From Acinetobacter populi (GTDB lineage: Bacteria > Pseudomonadota > Gammaproteobacteria > Pseudomonadales > Moraxellaceae): DNA of 64,000 bases. Numbering within the stretch: position 1 is the first letter of the stretch; each line of letters starts with the position of its first letter. The notes under the pieces were generated by a model. It searched no databases. It saw only the letters and a program-made list of their open reading frames with translations, and was not told the DNA's origin. Positions 26,029-36,499 of the stretch are shown one piece after another. Both the position numbers and the translations under genes were made by a program. The stretch is from contig NZ_NEXX01000008.1 of assembly GCF_002174125.1 (NCBI RefSeq), positions 1 to 64,000 of the forward strand. The letters are read 5' to 3'.

Positions 26029-28341
26029 TTAACTACCCTGCACCAAACGTCTTGCACTAATAATACCGGGTTGTTGTTCCAGTCTTGCCAAGAGGCGGGA
26101 CAACTGCGCCAATCCCTTGACTTCAATCAACAGTTTCATATTGGCAATGCCATCGTTGTCCGAAATGGTATTGACCTGACGAATATTGACATGATCGGCA
26201 AAAATCACCTGAGTCAGATCTTTTAGCAGACCACGACGATCATAAGCTTCAACCACAATCTGCACACTCTGACCACGAGTTGGTTGCATTTCCCAATCGG
26301 CTTCAACGGCACGCTCAGGCTCATTTTCAATCATGCGTAGATAATCTGGACATGCAATTTTATGGATACTCACCCCACGATTCAGGGTAATATAGCCACC
26401 AATGCCTTCGCCATGTACAGGCTGACAGCATTTGGCAATGTGTAATTCCACATTATCCAGTCCATCAATTAGAATGCCATGTGCGGATAAGGTATGGCTG
26501 GCACGTGGATTTAATGCCGGCTTAAGCACCAGTTCCGGTTCATCTGCATCTAGATGCATCTGACGATTGACCTGATTCATCAGTTGATGCAGGCTAATAT
26601 CACCGGCTACCAATCCAATTAAAATATCTTCCCCAGTTTTGGCATTGAATGTATTGCAATAATCATTCAGATCAATACTTTTGGGATGAATCGCCAAACG
26701 TGTCAATTCCTTGTTGAGAATTTCACGCCCAATTTCCAGATTTTTACTGCGGTCCTGTTGTCTAAACCAGTGTCTGAGCTTATCTCTGGCTCTAGCCGTT
26801 TTGATATAACCTAATGAATGCACCAGCCAGTCACGATTTGGCTCACGATCCTTTTTGGTTAAAATTTCAACCTGCTCACCGGTTTTAAGTACATAAGTCA
26901 GAGGTACATAGCGTTGATTTACCCGTGCTGCATAGCAGTGATTACCCACTTCGGTATGTACATGGTAGGCAAAATCCAGTGCGGTAGACCCCCGCGGTAA
27001 CTCCTTGATATCCCCATCACGGCTAAATACATAAATCTTTTCAAATTCTTCAAAATCCTGTAAAGATTCAATGTTTTCGTGATCGTCCTCATCCGAAGTA
27101 TTGATCGGTTGTGCATCTTTACGTTCCTGATATAGCTCAAGCACAGAACGCAAGGAATGCAAGCGATGGTTAAAGGAATGATCTGTACGTTTCTCACCTT
27201 CTTTATAATTAAAATGAGAACATACTCCTAGCTCGGCTTCCTGATGCATATCTTTGGTACGGATCTGAATTTCCAGCGATTTATTTTCAGCAATCACTGC
27301 CGTATGCAAGGAACGGTAACCATTGGCTTTGGGATTAGTGATATAGTCATCAAACTGATGCGGAATATGATGCCATAATTGATGAACGATACCGAGCGAG
27401 TGATAACACTCCGGCACCGAATCCACCAGTATTCGTAGCGCACGAATATCATAGAGCTGATCAAAACTCAGATTCTTGCTACGCATTTTGCGATAAATCG
27501 AATAAATATGTTTTACCCGACCCGTAATCTCGGCATGAATATCATTTTTTTCCAGTTCGGTTTTGATTTCCTGAATCACCGTCTGGATATAATGTTCACG
27601 CTCGGTACGCTTCTCATTGAGTAAAGTCGCAATTTCTTTATAGCGATCGGGTGAAAGATAACGAAAGGCGAGATCTTCCAGTTCCCATTTGAGCTGTGCA
27701 ATACCCAAACGATGCGCCAGTGGTGCATAAATGGTTAAAATTTCCCGCGCCACCCGTTCCTGACGATCTTTTGGTGCATCATGCAATTGTCTTAGGACAT
27801 ACGTACGTTCGGCAAGTTTAATCAATACCACACGCACATCTTCAGTCACCGCAATCAGCATTTTATAGATGCCGGTGAGGTGCTCGCGCTGATTATTATT
27901 AAAATGATCTTCCAGATGCTTGTTCTGTTCAATCAGATCAGAGAGTTTCCCCATGGCCAAAGTACCCTTGACCAATTGGAACACCTGATGTCCAAAATCT
28001 TTTTCGACTTCTTCGAGTGTGGTCAGCCCCTCCCGCACACTTCGATATAATACCGCTGCAACCAGTGTTTCCTGATCAACATTTAGATGCGCGAGAATAT
28101 CAGCCATACCAATTCCCATCGCAAAAGTATTGCTACGATGTTTTATGGTACTAATGATTTCATGTTCTAAAGCAAGATGACATGCTTGTTCTAATAAATC
28201 CAGATCTTGAAAATCATTATTATGTTTTAAACGATCCAGCCAAGCCACCAAATCTATCTGCGTTTCGGCGGCATGTTCCCCAGTCGTCACTACAGAAAGC
28301 TGATTTAGTCTTCCTGGCAGTTCTTCCCGCACTGTGACCAT
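26029..28341 (-). CDS. relA: (p)ppGpp synthetase RelA
   Basis: The 770-residue ribosome-associated alarmone synthetase makes ppGpp during amino-acid starvation. The N-terminal hydrolase domain is degenerate: where SpoT has the HD pair, this protein has Y99-R100 (AAVLYRSVREG), so it should be synthesis-only. The synthetase domain includes GRVKHIYSIYRKM and FDQLYDIRALRI. TGS (about 425-490), zinc-finger-like HIAKCCQP and a C-terminal ACT domain follow. It lies 26 bp after rlmD, in the Pseudomonas-like order gacS / cysM-rlmD-relA. Confidence 0.97.
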   Translation of the reverse strand: MVTVREELPGRLNQLSVVTTGEHAAETQIDLVAWLDRLKHNNDFQDLDLLEQACHLALEHEIISTIKHRSNTFAMGIGMADILAHLNVDQETLVAAVLYRSVREGLTTLEEVEKDFGHQVFQLVKGTLAMGKLSDLIEQNKHLEDHFNNNQREHLTGIYKMLIAVTEDVRVVLIKLAERTYVLRQLHDAPKDRQERVAREILTIYAPLAHRLGIAQLKWELEDLAFRYLSPDRYKEIATLLNEKRTEREHYIQTVIQEIKTELEKNDIHAEITGRVKHIYSIYRKMRSKNLSFDQLYDIRALRILVDSVPECYHSLGIVHQLWHHIPHQFDDYITNPKANGYRSLHTAVIAENKSLEIQIRTKDMHQEAELGVCSHFNYKEGEKRTDHSFNHRLHSLRSVLELYQERKDAQPINTSDEDDHENIESLQDFEEFEKIYVFSRDGDIKELPRGSTALDFAYHVHTEVGNHCYAARVNQRYVPLTYVLKTGEQVEILTKKDREPNRDWLVHSLGYIKTARARDKLRHWFRQQDRSKNLEIGREILNKELTRLAIHPKSIDLNDYCNTFNAKTGEDILIGLVAGDISLHQLMNQVNRQMHLDADEPELVLKPALNPRASHTLSAHGILIDGLDNVELHIAKCCQPVHGEGIGGYITLNRGVSIHKIACPDYLRMIENEPERAVEADWEMQPTRGQSVQIVVEAYDRRGLLKDLTQVIFADHVNIRQVNTISDNDGIANMKLLIEVKGLAQLSRLLARLEQQPGIISARRLVQGS

Positions 28342-28367
28342 ACCATCCTCCCTATCGTTATGCTCAA

Positions 28368-29762
28368 TTAAACTTCATTGCACCCATTGGATACAATTTT
28401 TTCGAACAAAGTAATCGATTCGACGTGCTCGGTATGGGTAAACATATCCATCACACCGGCCTGAACCAATCGATAGCCTTGCCGAGTTAAAATACCTGCA
28501 TCTCTTGCCAATGTTGCCGGATCACAAGATACATATACAATTCTTTTTGCAGCAAAATTCACCACATATTGCATGACTTGTTCCGCACCTGCACGAGGTG
28601 GATCAATGAGCAGTGCATCAAATCCCTGTGTTGCCCATGCCTGATCCGAGAAATCCTGTGCTAAATCCTGCTGATAGAATTTGACATTGCTGATCTGGTT
28701 CAACTTGGCGTTTTCCTCACCACGTAAAACCATTTCTTCGACGCCTTCTACCGCCACGACCTGTCCAGTTTCTCCCACGCATTTTGCCAAAGCAAAAGAG
28801 AAATTTCCCAGACCACAGAACAAATCCAAAACTCTTTCACCTTTTTGCAAATCAAGCAACTGACATGCCAACTGCACCATTTGTTGATTTACAGTTGCGT
28901 TCACCTGCGTAAAATCGACAGGTGAAAATGCCAGTTTTAAATCAAACGCTGGCAATTGATAATGCAAACGCATTGTAGCAGTTTCTGTATCAATACGCTG
29001 TAGCGTTTGGTATCGATCTGGCAACAAATACAGCTGCCAAGTGCATTTTTTTACAAAATCTAACAATTTTTCAATATCTTGCTGCGACAGCTTATTAATA
29101 TGTCGAATAAGTAAGGCAACTTCCTCATCACCAAGCGCAAATTCCAGATGGGTAATTGCCTGTTTATTTTCTAGCTGTTTTAAACAATCGGTCAGGGCTA
29201 AAAGTTGAGAAGAGACCCGCTCATCCAAAATTGGACAGTATTCAATTGCCACCAAATAATTAGACTTACTTTCACGAAAACCAACAATCATCTGCTGCTG
29301 TTTTGCACGCCAACGAACACCCAAACGTGCACGACGACGATAATCGGTTTTTAAGGAACGAATCGGTGCTAACCAGTGATCCGGTGCAATGCCCGCAATA
29401 TGCTGCAAATGTGACTTTAAGACATCCTGCTTAAATGCAATTTGTTTATCTAATGCAATATGCTGAATTGAACAGCCACCACACACCCCAAAATGTTTAC
29501 AAATTGGCTGAACACGATCGGGTGATGGTTCACTAAGCACCTCAATCGCATCTGCTTCCTCAAAGCGTTTATGCTGTCTGGTGATTTTGGCCAGTACAGT
29601 TTCTTGCGGCAAGGCAAAGCGTACAAAAACTTTTTTACCCTCTTTGCTTTGATCAGACTGCTCGGCACCATATAAAGCAATGCCACGACCTTCATGCGAT
29701 AAATTTTCAATTGATAACGTCACTGGCTGCAAAGCTGGCTGTGAACGTAAATGCTTTTTCAA
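28368..29762 (-). CDS. rlmD: 23S rRNA (uracil-1939-C5) methyltransferase
   Basis: The 464-residue enzyme methylates U1939 of 23S rRNA. An N-terminal TRAM domain (to about 78) is followed by the [4Fe-4S] site C88, C94, C97 ([10 protein letters not shown]) and a fourth cysteine near 176. The SAM site [15 protein letters not shown] and the catalytic [12 protein letters not shown] lie in the C-terminal half. It is followed by relA after 26 bp. Confidence 0.95.
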   Translation of the reverse strand: MKKHLRSQPALQPVTLSIENLSHEGRGIALYGAEQSDQSKEGKKVFVRFALPQETVLAKITRQHKRFEEADAIEVLSEPSPDRVQPICKHFGVCGGCSIQHIALDKQIAFKQDVLKSHLQHIAGIAPDHWLAPIRSLKTDYRRRARLGVRWRAKQQQMIVGFRESKSNYLVAIEYCPILDERVSSQLLALTDCLKQLENKQAITHLEFALGDEEVALLIRHINKLSQQDIEKLLDFVKKCTWQLYLLPDRYQTLQRIDTETATMRLHYQLPAFDLKLAFSPVDFTQVNATVNQQMVQLACQLLDLQKGERVLDLFCGLGNFSFALAKCVGETGQVVAVEGVEEMVLRGEENAKLNQISNVKFYQQDLAQDFSDQAWATQGFDALLIDPPRAGAEQVMQYVVNFAAKRIVYVSCDPATLARDAGILTRQGYRLVQAGVMDMFTHTEHVESITLFEKIVSNGCNEV

Positions 29763-29797
29763 AGCGATATTCCAAATAAATGATTGAAGAGCTTAAT

Positions 29798-30619
29798 TCA
29801 GATTCCGTTAAAATCAGATTGTGTAAATACCGTACTTAAACAAGTCTGTTGCCAGATTTCCAGAAATTCGGCATGTTGCGGCTGTTGCTGTAGATATAAA
29901 ATCGTATGACGAATCCAGTCCTGATGCTGTGCCTGCTGGATAAATCCACGTAACAACAACCAGCGCAAATAAATCAGCCAGGTATTCAGCACATCACCTT
30001 CACAATAAGAGCTTAAATCCAGCCATTGCTGCTGTTTTACATAGTCTGCCACATGATAACCTGATAACCCACGTTTGCCGGGATAACCCAGAATTTGTGC
30101 CACATCATCAAGTTTCTGAAAATTACGAATATTAAAACTCGCCAGCACATCCATTAAATCGGTGTGTCTGGCATGATAACGATTCTGGTAATTATTATGG
30201 CGTTTCTGAGGATTCCAGTCGCCCTGCTCAAATAGATTGGCCGCGGTTACACCATGATATAAACAGCGGTACATAATCACCGGCAAATCAAACTGACCGC
30301 CATTCCAGCTCACTAGAATCGGCGATTTTTTCTCAAAAATCCCGACAAACTTTTGCAGGATCTCTATTTCGGAAAAATTTTCTCTGGTCCACGAGAATAA
30401 CTGAAATTTATCCTGATCAATCCAAAGACCGGAAATACAGACAATTTCGTGTAAAGGCGTGCGAGGAAACTCGGTGCCAGCCTCTTGCCGACGCAGTTTA
30501 TTTAAGGCTTGCTGTGCATCATCAAGCGGCAAATCCAGCCCATACAGTTGACTACCCGCTTTTACATCAGTCACTGTTTCGATATCAAAGACTAAAACAG
30601 GGTAGCCAAACATCATCAT
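29798..30619 (-). CDS. Predicted 3'-5' exonuclease of the PolB-like family
   Basis: The 273-residue protein has the DEDD-type exonuclease fold of the family related to the proofreading domain of DNA polymerase B. Exo I is FDIET with D12 and E14, Exo II is SWNGGQFDLP near 117-126, and Exo III YCEGDVLNTW near 208-217. No polymerase domain follows. Its substrate is unknown; DNA or RNA trimming is inferred. It sits between cysM and rlmD in the same direction, 28 bp after cysM and 35 bp before rlmD, so all are likely one transcript. Start could be either of the first three Met codons. Confidence 0.87.
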   Translation of the reverse strand: MMMFGYPVLVFDIETVTDVKAGSQLYGLDLPLDDAQQALNKLRRQEAGTEFPRTPLHEIVCISGLWIDQDKFQLFSWTRENFSEIEILQKFVGIFEKKSPILVSWNGGQFDLPVIMYRCLYHGVTAANLFEQGDWNPQKRHNNYQNRYHARHTDLMDVLASFNIRNFQKLDDVAQILGYPGKRGLSGYHVADYVKQQQWLDLSSYCEGDVLNTWLIYLRWLLLRGFIQQAQHQDWIRHTILYLQQQPQHAEFLEIWQQTCLSTVFTQSDFNGI

Positions 30620-30647
30620 ATTATCTCTCGATTTTTACATGCCGTCT

Positions 30648-31571
30648 TTACAGTTCATCTTTTACAGAAAACAGGCCTGTAGAAAGATAGCGATCGCCAC
30701 GATCACAAATGATACAAACAATCACGGCATCGGGATTTTGTTTTGCCACTTGCAATGCGGCCCATACTGCACCACCGGATGAGGTTCCGGCACAGATGCC
30801 TTCATGACGGGCGAGTTGGCGCATGGTCACTTCGGCATCTTTTTGATCAATATCCATCACCTGATCGACACGGGACGGATCAAAAATTGTTGGAAGATAT
30901 TCTTTGGGCCAGCGGCGAATCCCGGCAATGCTCGAACCTTCGGAAGGTTGTAAACCAATAATCTGAATATCTGGATTTTTTTCTTTTAGATATTTAGATA
31001 CCCCCATAATGGTCCCTGTGGTTCCCATCGAACTGACAAAATGGGTGATTTTCCCCTCTGTTTGTTCCCAGATTTCTGGTCCTGTGGTGAGGTAATGCGC
31101 TTCCGAATTATCCTGATTACCAAACTGGTTTAACACCAGTCCAAGACCGTCAGCCTGCATCTGTAAAGCCAGATCACGGGCACCTTCCATGCCCTGTTCC
31201 TTAGTGACTTCAATCAACTCTGCGCCATATGCCAACATCGCGTCTTTACGTTCTTGACTCATATTGTCCGGCATGATCAATTTCATGCGGTAACCACGCA
31301 TTGCTGCCACCATTGCCAAAGCAATACCTGTATTACCACTGGTGGCTTCGATCAAGGTATCGCCGGGTTTAATCTGACCACGGCGTTCAGCCTGTATAAT
31401 CATATTATATGCGGGACGATCTTTGACAGAACCAGCCGGATTATTCCCTTCCAACTTTGCCAATACCGTCGCCGAACATTGATTTAAACGCTGTAATCGC
31501 ACCAACGGTGTTTTACCGACGTAATAATCAAGGGTGTATTGCTCGTTTTGAAAAGGATATGTATTACTCAT
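30648..31571 (-). CDS. cysM: Cysteine synthase B
   Basis: The 307-residue PLP enzyme makes cysteine from O-acetylserine and sulfide or thiosulfate. The cofactor lysine is K50 in NNPAGSVKDRPA, and the phosphate-binding loop is EATSGNTGIA. The CysM-type loop ...RRWPKEYLP... is present around residue 220. It is divergent from gacS across 177 bp, the same arrangement as in Pseudomonas, and heads cysM-exonuclease-rlmD-relA. Confidence 0.93.
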   Translation of the reverse strand: MSNTYPFQNEQYTLDYYVGKTPLVRLQRLNQCSATVLAKLEGNNPAGSVKDRPAYNMIIQAERRGQIKPGDTLIEATSGNTGIALAMVAAMRGYRMKLIMPDNMSQERKDAMLAYGAELIEVTKEQGMEGARDLALQMQADGLGLVLNQFGNQDNSEAHYLTTGPEIWEQTEGKITHFVSSMGTTGTIMGVSKYLKEKNPDIQIIGLQPSEGSSIAGIRRWPKEYLPTIFDPSRVDQVMDIDQKDAEVTMRQLARHEGICAGTSSGGAVWAALQVAKQNPDAVIVCIICDRGDRYLSTGLFSVKDEL

Positions 31572-31748
31572 TTTTGGCTCTTAATTGTTGCCGATCTGAA
31601 AAGTTTGTCTATTGTAGAGAAAAACGCCCCGTACTGCATCAATCCGCTTAGAAATTTATACCCACATCTGCAATAGATTTTGCTTGATCAAGTGAAATAC
31701 GTGCTAGTATTCTCACATTTATTGCTTCTATGATGTTGATATTGCACC

Positions 31749-34562
31749 ATGCAACGACAATCTGAAACCTTCTGGCATCGCTTTAAAATAACAAATGCTT
31801 ATGGGCAATTGATTGCACTTATTTTTGTGCCGATCATGATTTTGGCATGTACAGGTGCAATTCTGGTGTTAAAAGAAACCTCTCGCTCGATTCAAGCCCA
31901 GCAGGTTTCAGCAGCGTCAGCCATCTTAACCCGTTATCATAAGACCTCTTCTACCTTACTGGATTTAATTCAACATCATCCAAATCAATACCCGCAAGCG
32001 CAAGCCATTTTGCAGTATATTTTGAATGAACCCGATCTGATGCGCGCAGCTTTGGTTGATATGCATGACAACACCCGTCTTTATGTGGGCTATAAACACC
32101 ATCTGCCTTGGCCGCAATTTCCGATTACTAGCAATGTCTTCGGTCCAATCCATATTAATGATGGCAATATTTATGGTATGCGCATCGGCTATAGTGAAGA
32201 TGGCCCCATCTGGTTACTGATCGAACTGAATAATCAGTCACTGACTATTGCTCGCTATCGGGTATGGCTAGCACTGAGTATTACCGGATTATTAACCTTA
32301 TTATTACTCTTATTATGTCTTAATTTTTATTCCCGTCGCTGGATTGCCCCGATGTACGAAATCCGTCTGCAATTGCAGCGTATGAACGCGGACAATCTGG
32401 GCAAACCTTTTCAGACCAAAAGTTCGGGTGAACTGGGATTATTGCAAAAAGACATCGCCAAACTCTTAAAACGTTTGCATTTTAGTTTTCTGGAATTAAA
32501 AGAACATACCGAACAGACAGAAGATGATTTACGCAAAACACTAGATACGTTGGAAGTCCAGAACATTACTTATAAACAGGCACGCGATCAGGCCATTTCT
32601 TCCAATCAAGCCAAATCCGTATTTTTGGCAAACATCAGTCATGAACTACGCACACCACTGAATAGCATTGATGGTTTTATTCATTTGATGTTGCGGCGTG
32701 GTCATTTGAATGATGAAAATCTGATGTATGTGCAAACCATTCGTAAATCTTCAGCCCATCTTCTGGCATTGATCAATGATGTACTGGATTTCTCCAAAAT
32801 TGATGCAGGTAAGCTGGAACTAGAAGTTGCACAGTTTAATCTGGAAGAAGCCATTTTTGATGTCATGGACATGCTCTCCCCACTTGCCTGTGAAAAACGC
32901 ATCGACATGGCCATTTATTATGATGAAGCTTTGCCCATCTCGGTACTTGGCGATGTCTTGCGCTTTAAGCAAATTCTGACCAATCTGGTCTCAAATGCCA
33001 TCAAATTCACTCCGGAAGGTGACATTATTGTACGTACTCGTCTGGAACAGGATGAATTTAACCGTATTACTGTGCATTGTAGCGTTCAGGACAGCGGCAT
33101 CGGTTTAAGTGGCACAGATCGTAAAAAATTATTTGCCTCATTCTCACAAGGTGATACTTCCGTTACACGCCAATTTGGTGGTACAGGTCTGGGGCTTGCC
33201 ATCTCCAAACAGCTGGTGCATTTAATGCATGGACAAATTGGTTTTGAAGATAATCAGGAACGTAACCCGACCGAAAAAGGCGCAACCTTCTGGTTTACTG
33301 CACAACTGGAATTGCCACAGGAACAACCGCTCCAGCTACAAGATCTCTCACAATTCCATATCCTAAGCTATATTTCCCATCCTGCCACAGCCAATATTCT
33401 CAAGCATTATCTGGAAGGATATGGTGCGCAACATAGTGAAGCAGGTTCTATTCTGGACTTATTTAGCCGGATTAAACAATTCAATCAATATGATGAAAAA
33501 GGCTGGGTATTTGTCGATCATTCAGGCGATACCGAAGCATTGCTACAGGAATTACGCAGTCGTTATAGTGGCAATCTCGCGATTTATGGCTATCAAATGT
33601 TGCTAGATCCAAGCCTATTGCAGAAATATCATGCCATTGCACTGAATCAACCGATTAGCCGCAGCAATCTGTTAAAGATTTTCTATTCCGATCAGAATAA
33701 AACCTATGTCGAACCCTTTGATGGTCGCGGCTTACATGTGCTTGCCGTTGATGATCATTTACCTAATCTGATTGTACTGGAAGCCTTGCTGAATGAGCTC
33801 AATATCGAAGTTACGACAGCCATTAGCGGACAAATGGCATTAAATCGTATTCAGGAATGTGTCGATCATAATTTACCGCTCTATGATCTTATTTTTATGG
33901 ATATCCAAATGCCGGTAATGTCTGGAATAGAAACCACACAAGCCATTCGTGCATTGGAATATTCTCTTGAACGGCATACGACCTTACCAATCATTGCCCT
34001 GACTGCACATGCTATGGCAGATGAAAAAGAAAAATTATTAAAAGCTGGGATGAATGACTATGTCACAAAACCGATTCAACTTGAACAACTCATCCAGATC
34101 TTCACCACATGGACCAATGTTAATCAAAAAGAATACCGTCTCGAACATGAGCCAACAACGCAAGTGGTTGCAATAGACACCAATGAACATGACATGATTT
34201 TAGACTGGAAGAAGAGTATAGAACTCTCGGCCAATAAAGTAGATCTGGCAAAAGACCTGTTAAAAATGTTGATCAAAAGTTTTGACAAAGAACAACAAGA
34301 AATGCAACAACTGATTGATGATGAAGATTTCCCGCAACTTGAACACAATCTACATCGCCTGTATGGCGCAAGTCGGTATATTGGTGTGCCCAAACTACAG
34401 GAAATTTCGGGCGAATTTGAACAATTTGTTTCACAACTTCGTAAACAGAAAAAAGTTGCTGATGACATATTTATCGAACAAGTCGCACAGCGTTTTGCCC
34501 TATTACTGGAAGCCATGGAACAAATTAAACTGGCAGCACAACCTTATCTTTCCGAGGACTAA
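31749..34562 (+). CDS. gacS: Hybrid sensor histidine kinase GacS/BarA
   Basis: The 937-residue inner-membrane kinase starts the GacS/GacA pathway, which controls small regulatory RNAs of the Rsm/Csr type. Two membrane segments (about 20-41 and 173-192) bracket a periplasmic domain; a HAMP region follows. The H-box is FLANISHELRTPLN with H298, and the ATPase shows GTGLGLAIS. A degenerate receiver-like stretch (about 525-650) precedes a true receiver with D718 (FMDIQMP). The C-terminal Hpt domain has the phospho-histidine H869 in HRLYGAS. This matches the tripartite BarA/GacS architecture. The cognate GacA is not in the window. Confidence 0.93.
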   Translation: MQRQSETFWHRFKITNAYGQLIALIFVPIMILACTGAILVLKETSRSIQAQQVSAASAILTRYHKTSSTLLDLIQHHPNQYPQAQAILQYILNEPDLMRAALVDMHDNTRLYVGYKHHLPWPQFPITSNVFGPIHINDGNIYGMRIGYSEDGPIWLLIELNNQSLTIARYRVWLALSITGLLTLLLLLLCLNFYSRRWIAPMYEIRLQLQRMNADNLGKPFQTKSSGELGLLQKDIAKLLKRLHFSFLELKEHTEQTEDDLRKTLDTLEVQNITYKQARDQAISSNQAKSVFLANISHELRTPLNSIDGFIHLMLRRGHLNDENLMYVQTIRKSSAHLLALINDVLDFSKIDAGKLELEVAQFNLEEAIFDVMDMLSPLACEKRIDMAIYYDEALPISVLGDVLRFKQILTNLVSNAIKFTPEGDIIVRTRLEQDEFNRITVHCSVQDSGIGLSGTDRKKLFASFSQGDTSVTRQFGGTGLGLAISKQLVHLMHGQIGFEDNQERNPTEKGATFWFTAQLELPQEQPLQLQDLSQFHILSYISHPATANILKHYLEGYGAQHSEAGSILDLFSRIKQFNQYDEKGWVFVDHSGDTEALLQELRSRYSGNLAIYGYQMLLDPSLLQKYHAIALNQPISRSNLLKIFYSDQNKTYVEPFDGRGLHVLAVDDHLPNLIVLEALLNELNIEVTTAISGQMALNRIQECVDHNLPLYDLIFMDIQMPVMSGIETTQAIRALEYSLERHTTLPIIALTAHAMADEKEKLLKAGMNDYVTKPIQLEQLIQIFTTWTNVNQKEYRLEHEPTTQVVAIDTNEHDMILDWKKSIELSANKVDLAKDLLKMLIKSFDKEQQEMQQLIDDEDFPQLEHNLHRLYGASRYIGVPKLQEISGEFEQFVSQLRKQKKVADDIFIEQVAQRFALLLEAMEQIKLAAQPYLSED

Positions 34563-34694
34563 ATCAAGGAACAAAAGAACTGGAGCAATAAAAGCAGACC
34601 ATGAACCATGCGTCAGATTTCATGATTTCCTTGATATCCAGACATGCTATGCTGATTCATCATTCAAAAATCATAATGATTTGATGGAGGCATG

Positions 34695-35489
34695 ATGTCA
34701 ATCGTTACCGTGAATATTCAAGACAATGGAATTGCAATCGTATCATTAAACCGACCAGAAAAACGCAATGCCATGAGCTTTGCCTTACTGCGGCAACTGA
34801 TCAAAACAGCACAACAACTGAAAAAAAATAAAAAAGTACGTTGTGTCATTCTCACTGGAAACAATCAGATCTTTAGTTCAGGCATCGATTTAAGCGACCT
34901 GAATAATCCCAAGAATAGCGCCTATGCAGTTTGGGAATTAGTAAAGCCGGGACAAAGTCTATTTCAGAAGGCATTTTTGGTCTGGCAGGATTTACCTGTA
35001 CCGGTGATTGCCGCAATTGAAGGCTATTGTTTTGGTGCAGGCATGCAGTTGGCACTTGCAGCCGATATACGCATTAGTCATCCCGATACCAAAATGTCAA
35101 TCATGGAAAGCCGTTGGGGACTGGTGCCAGATATGGGACTTACCCGTTCATTAAAAGGTTTGATTGCACTGGATCTGGCCAAGGAATTGACCATGACCGC
35201 CCGAATTTTTGATGGACAATATGCCAAAGACATTGGACTGGTCACTCATATCAACCCGCAGCCCTTACAACAGGCACAAACTTTGGCAGAAGAATTACTG
35301 CAACGCTCGCCAGATGCCTTACTTGCAGCAAAACGAGTATTACAGGCCATGGAACATCAACCGCAAAAATCCCTGCGTCTTGAAAAAATCTGGCAATTAC
35401 GTCTGCTACTAGGTAAAAACAGCCAACTGGCACGTAAAAAAGATAAACAACCAGATACCACTTTTTTACCTCGACAATATCGTGGCTAA
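34695..35489 (+). CDS. Enoyl-CoA hydratase/isomerase family (crotonase) protein
   Basis: The 264-residue protein has the crotonase fold: SSGIDLSDL near residue 57 and the oxyanion-hole segment AIEGYCFGAGMQLALAADIR near 102-121. The second catalytic glutamate region appears as ESRWGLVPDMG. The substrate is some acyl-CoA that cannot be named. GGAGG (34686-34690) fits the ATG at 34695 better than the one at 34692, which is only one base away. It follows gacS by about 130 bp and is followed after about 85 bp by the dehydrogenase at 35575, so an operon is possible but not shown. Confidence 0.87.
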   Translation: MSIVTVNIQDNGIAIVSLNRPEKRNAMSFALLRQLIKTAQQLKKNKKVRCVILTGNNQIFSSGIDLSDLNNPKNSAYAVWELVKPGQSLFQKAFLVWQDLPVPVIAAIEGYCFGAGMQLALAADIRISHPDTKMSIMESRWGLVPDMGLTRSLKGLIALDLAKELTMTARIFDGQYAKDIGLVTHINPQPLQQAQTLAEELLQRSPDALLAAKRVLQAMEHQPQKSLRLEKIWQLRLLLGKNSQLARKKDKQPDTTFLPRQYRG

Positions 35490-35574
35490 TTTTTACCTCA
35501 TGATCTTGACTCAATCACTTTAAGTGATGTTTTTTATGGCATTATTAAGTGATTAAATCAAAGTGAAATCACGC

Positions 35575-36441
35575 ATGAATACAGATAAAGCAATTGCATT
35601 TTTGGGTATGGGCCTGATGGGCAGTCGCATGAGCAAGCGGTTGATTGATGTTGGCTTTAAGGTAGCAGTGTGGAATCGTACAGCCAGTGCTTGCGAACCG
35701 ATCATTGCCTATGGGGCAGAAGCGCTGGAACTGAAGAATATCGGACAATATCCAATTGTCATGTTGTGTCTTGCTGATGATACCGCGGTCACGACCGTGG
35801 TGGAACACATTCTGCCCGACCTGCAAGAAAATCAGATCTGTATTGATTTTTCCAGTTTATCAGTTTCTGCAACCACACAACTGGCAAAAAAAGTATCAGA
35901 AAAACAGGTCAACTGGATTGATTCCCCTGTCTCAGGTGGCATTGCAGGGGCAGAACAAGGCACGCTGGTGATCTTTGCTGGAGGTGATGCCAAACTTATT
36001 CAAGCATTACATCCTGTATATGCTCCTCTTGCACAGCGAGTCACCTGTATGGGCGCTACTGGAACGGGACAAGCCACCAAAATCTGTAATCAGTTAATTG
36101 TTGCTGCCAGCAGCACCCTCATTGCCGAAGCTGTGGCACTGGCACAAAATGCTGGTGTCGATGCTAATCTGCTCGCACCTGCACTGGCCGGCGGTTTTGC
36201 AGACTCAAAACCCTTTCAAATCTTATCACCGCGTATGGCCAGCCAAAATTTTGAACCGGTACAGTGGAAAGTACAAACGCTCAGTAAAGACCTCAACAAT
36301 GCGGTTAATCTGGCAGATCAAGTAGGTTTGAACTTGCCTATGGCAGCGCATGCCCTAAGCCAGTTACAACAACACCAACAACAAGGATTTGCCGAAAAAG
36401 ATCTTTCTACGTTAATCTTAAGTATCAAAAGTACGATCTAG
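35575..36441 (+). CDS. NAD(P)-dependent beta-hydroxyacid dehydrogenase (tartronate semialdehyde reductase-like)
   Basis: The 288-residue protein is a 3-hydroxyisobutyrate/2-hydroxy-3-oxopropionate reductase relative. The dinucleotide site is FLGMGLMGSRMSKRL (about 9-23), the substrate site DSPVSGGIAGAEQGTL near 117, and the catalytic lysine is in GTGQATKICNQL near 168. The following gene resembles hydroxypyruvate isomerase, a pair that in other bacteria handles glyoxylate-derived C3 acids, so tartronate semialdehyde reductase is the best guess. GTG at 35563 is an alternative start; the ATG at 35575 fits the family start. Confidence 0.82.
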   Translation: MNTDKAIAFLGMGLMGSRMSKRLIDVGFKVAVWNRTASACEPIIAYGAEALELKNIGQYPIVMLCLADDTAVTTVVEHILPDLQENQICIDFSSLSVSATTQLAKKVSEKQVNWIDSPVSGGIAGAEQGTLVIFAGGDAKLIQALHPVYAPLAQRVTCMGATGTGQATKICNQLIVAASSTLIAEAVALAQNAGVDANLLAPALAGGFADSKPFQILSPRMASQNFEPVQWKVQTLSKDLNNAVNLADQVGLNLPMAAHALSQLQQHQQQGFAEKDLSTLILSIKSTI

Positions 36442-36499
36442 CGTTTATGATATTGTATTGCTGCAATAAAATAATTCATAAATGCTTAGGGAAAATCTC

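Noticed and set aside
26029..28341. RelA as a bifunctional synthetase/hydrolase (SpoT)
   Set aside because: The HD pair needed for hydrolysis is replaced by Y99-R100, so it is called RelA.
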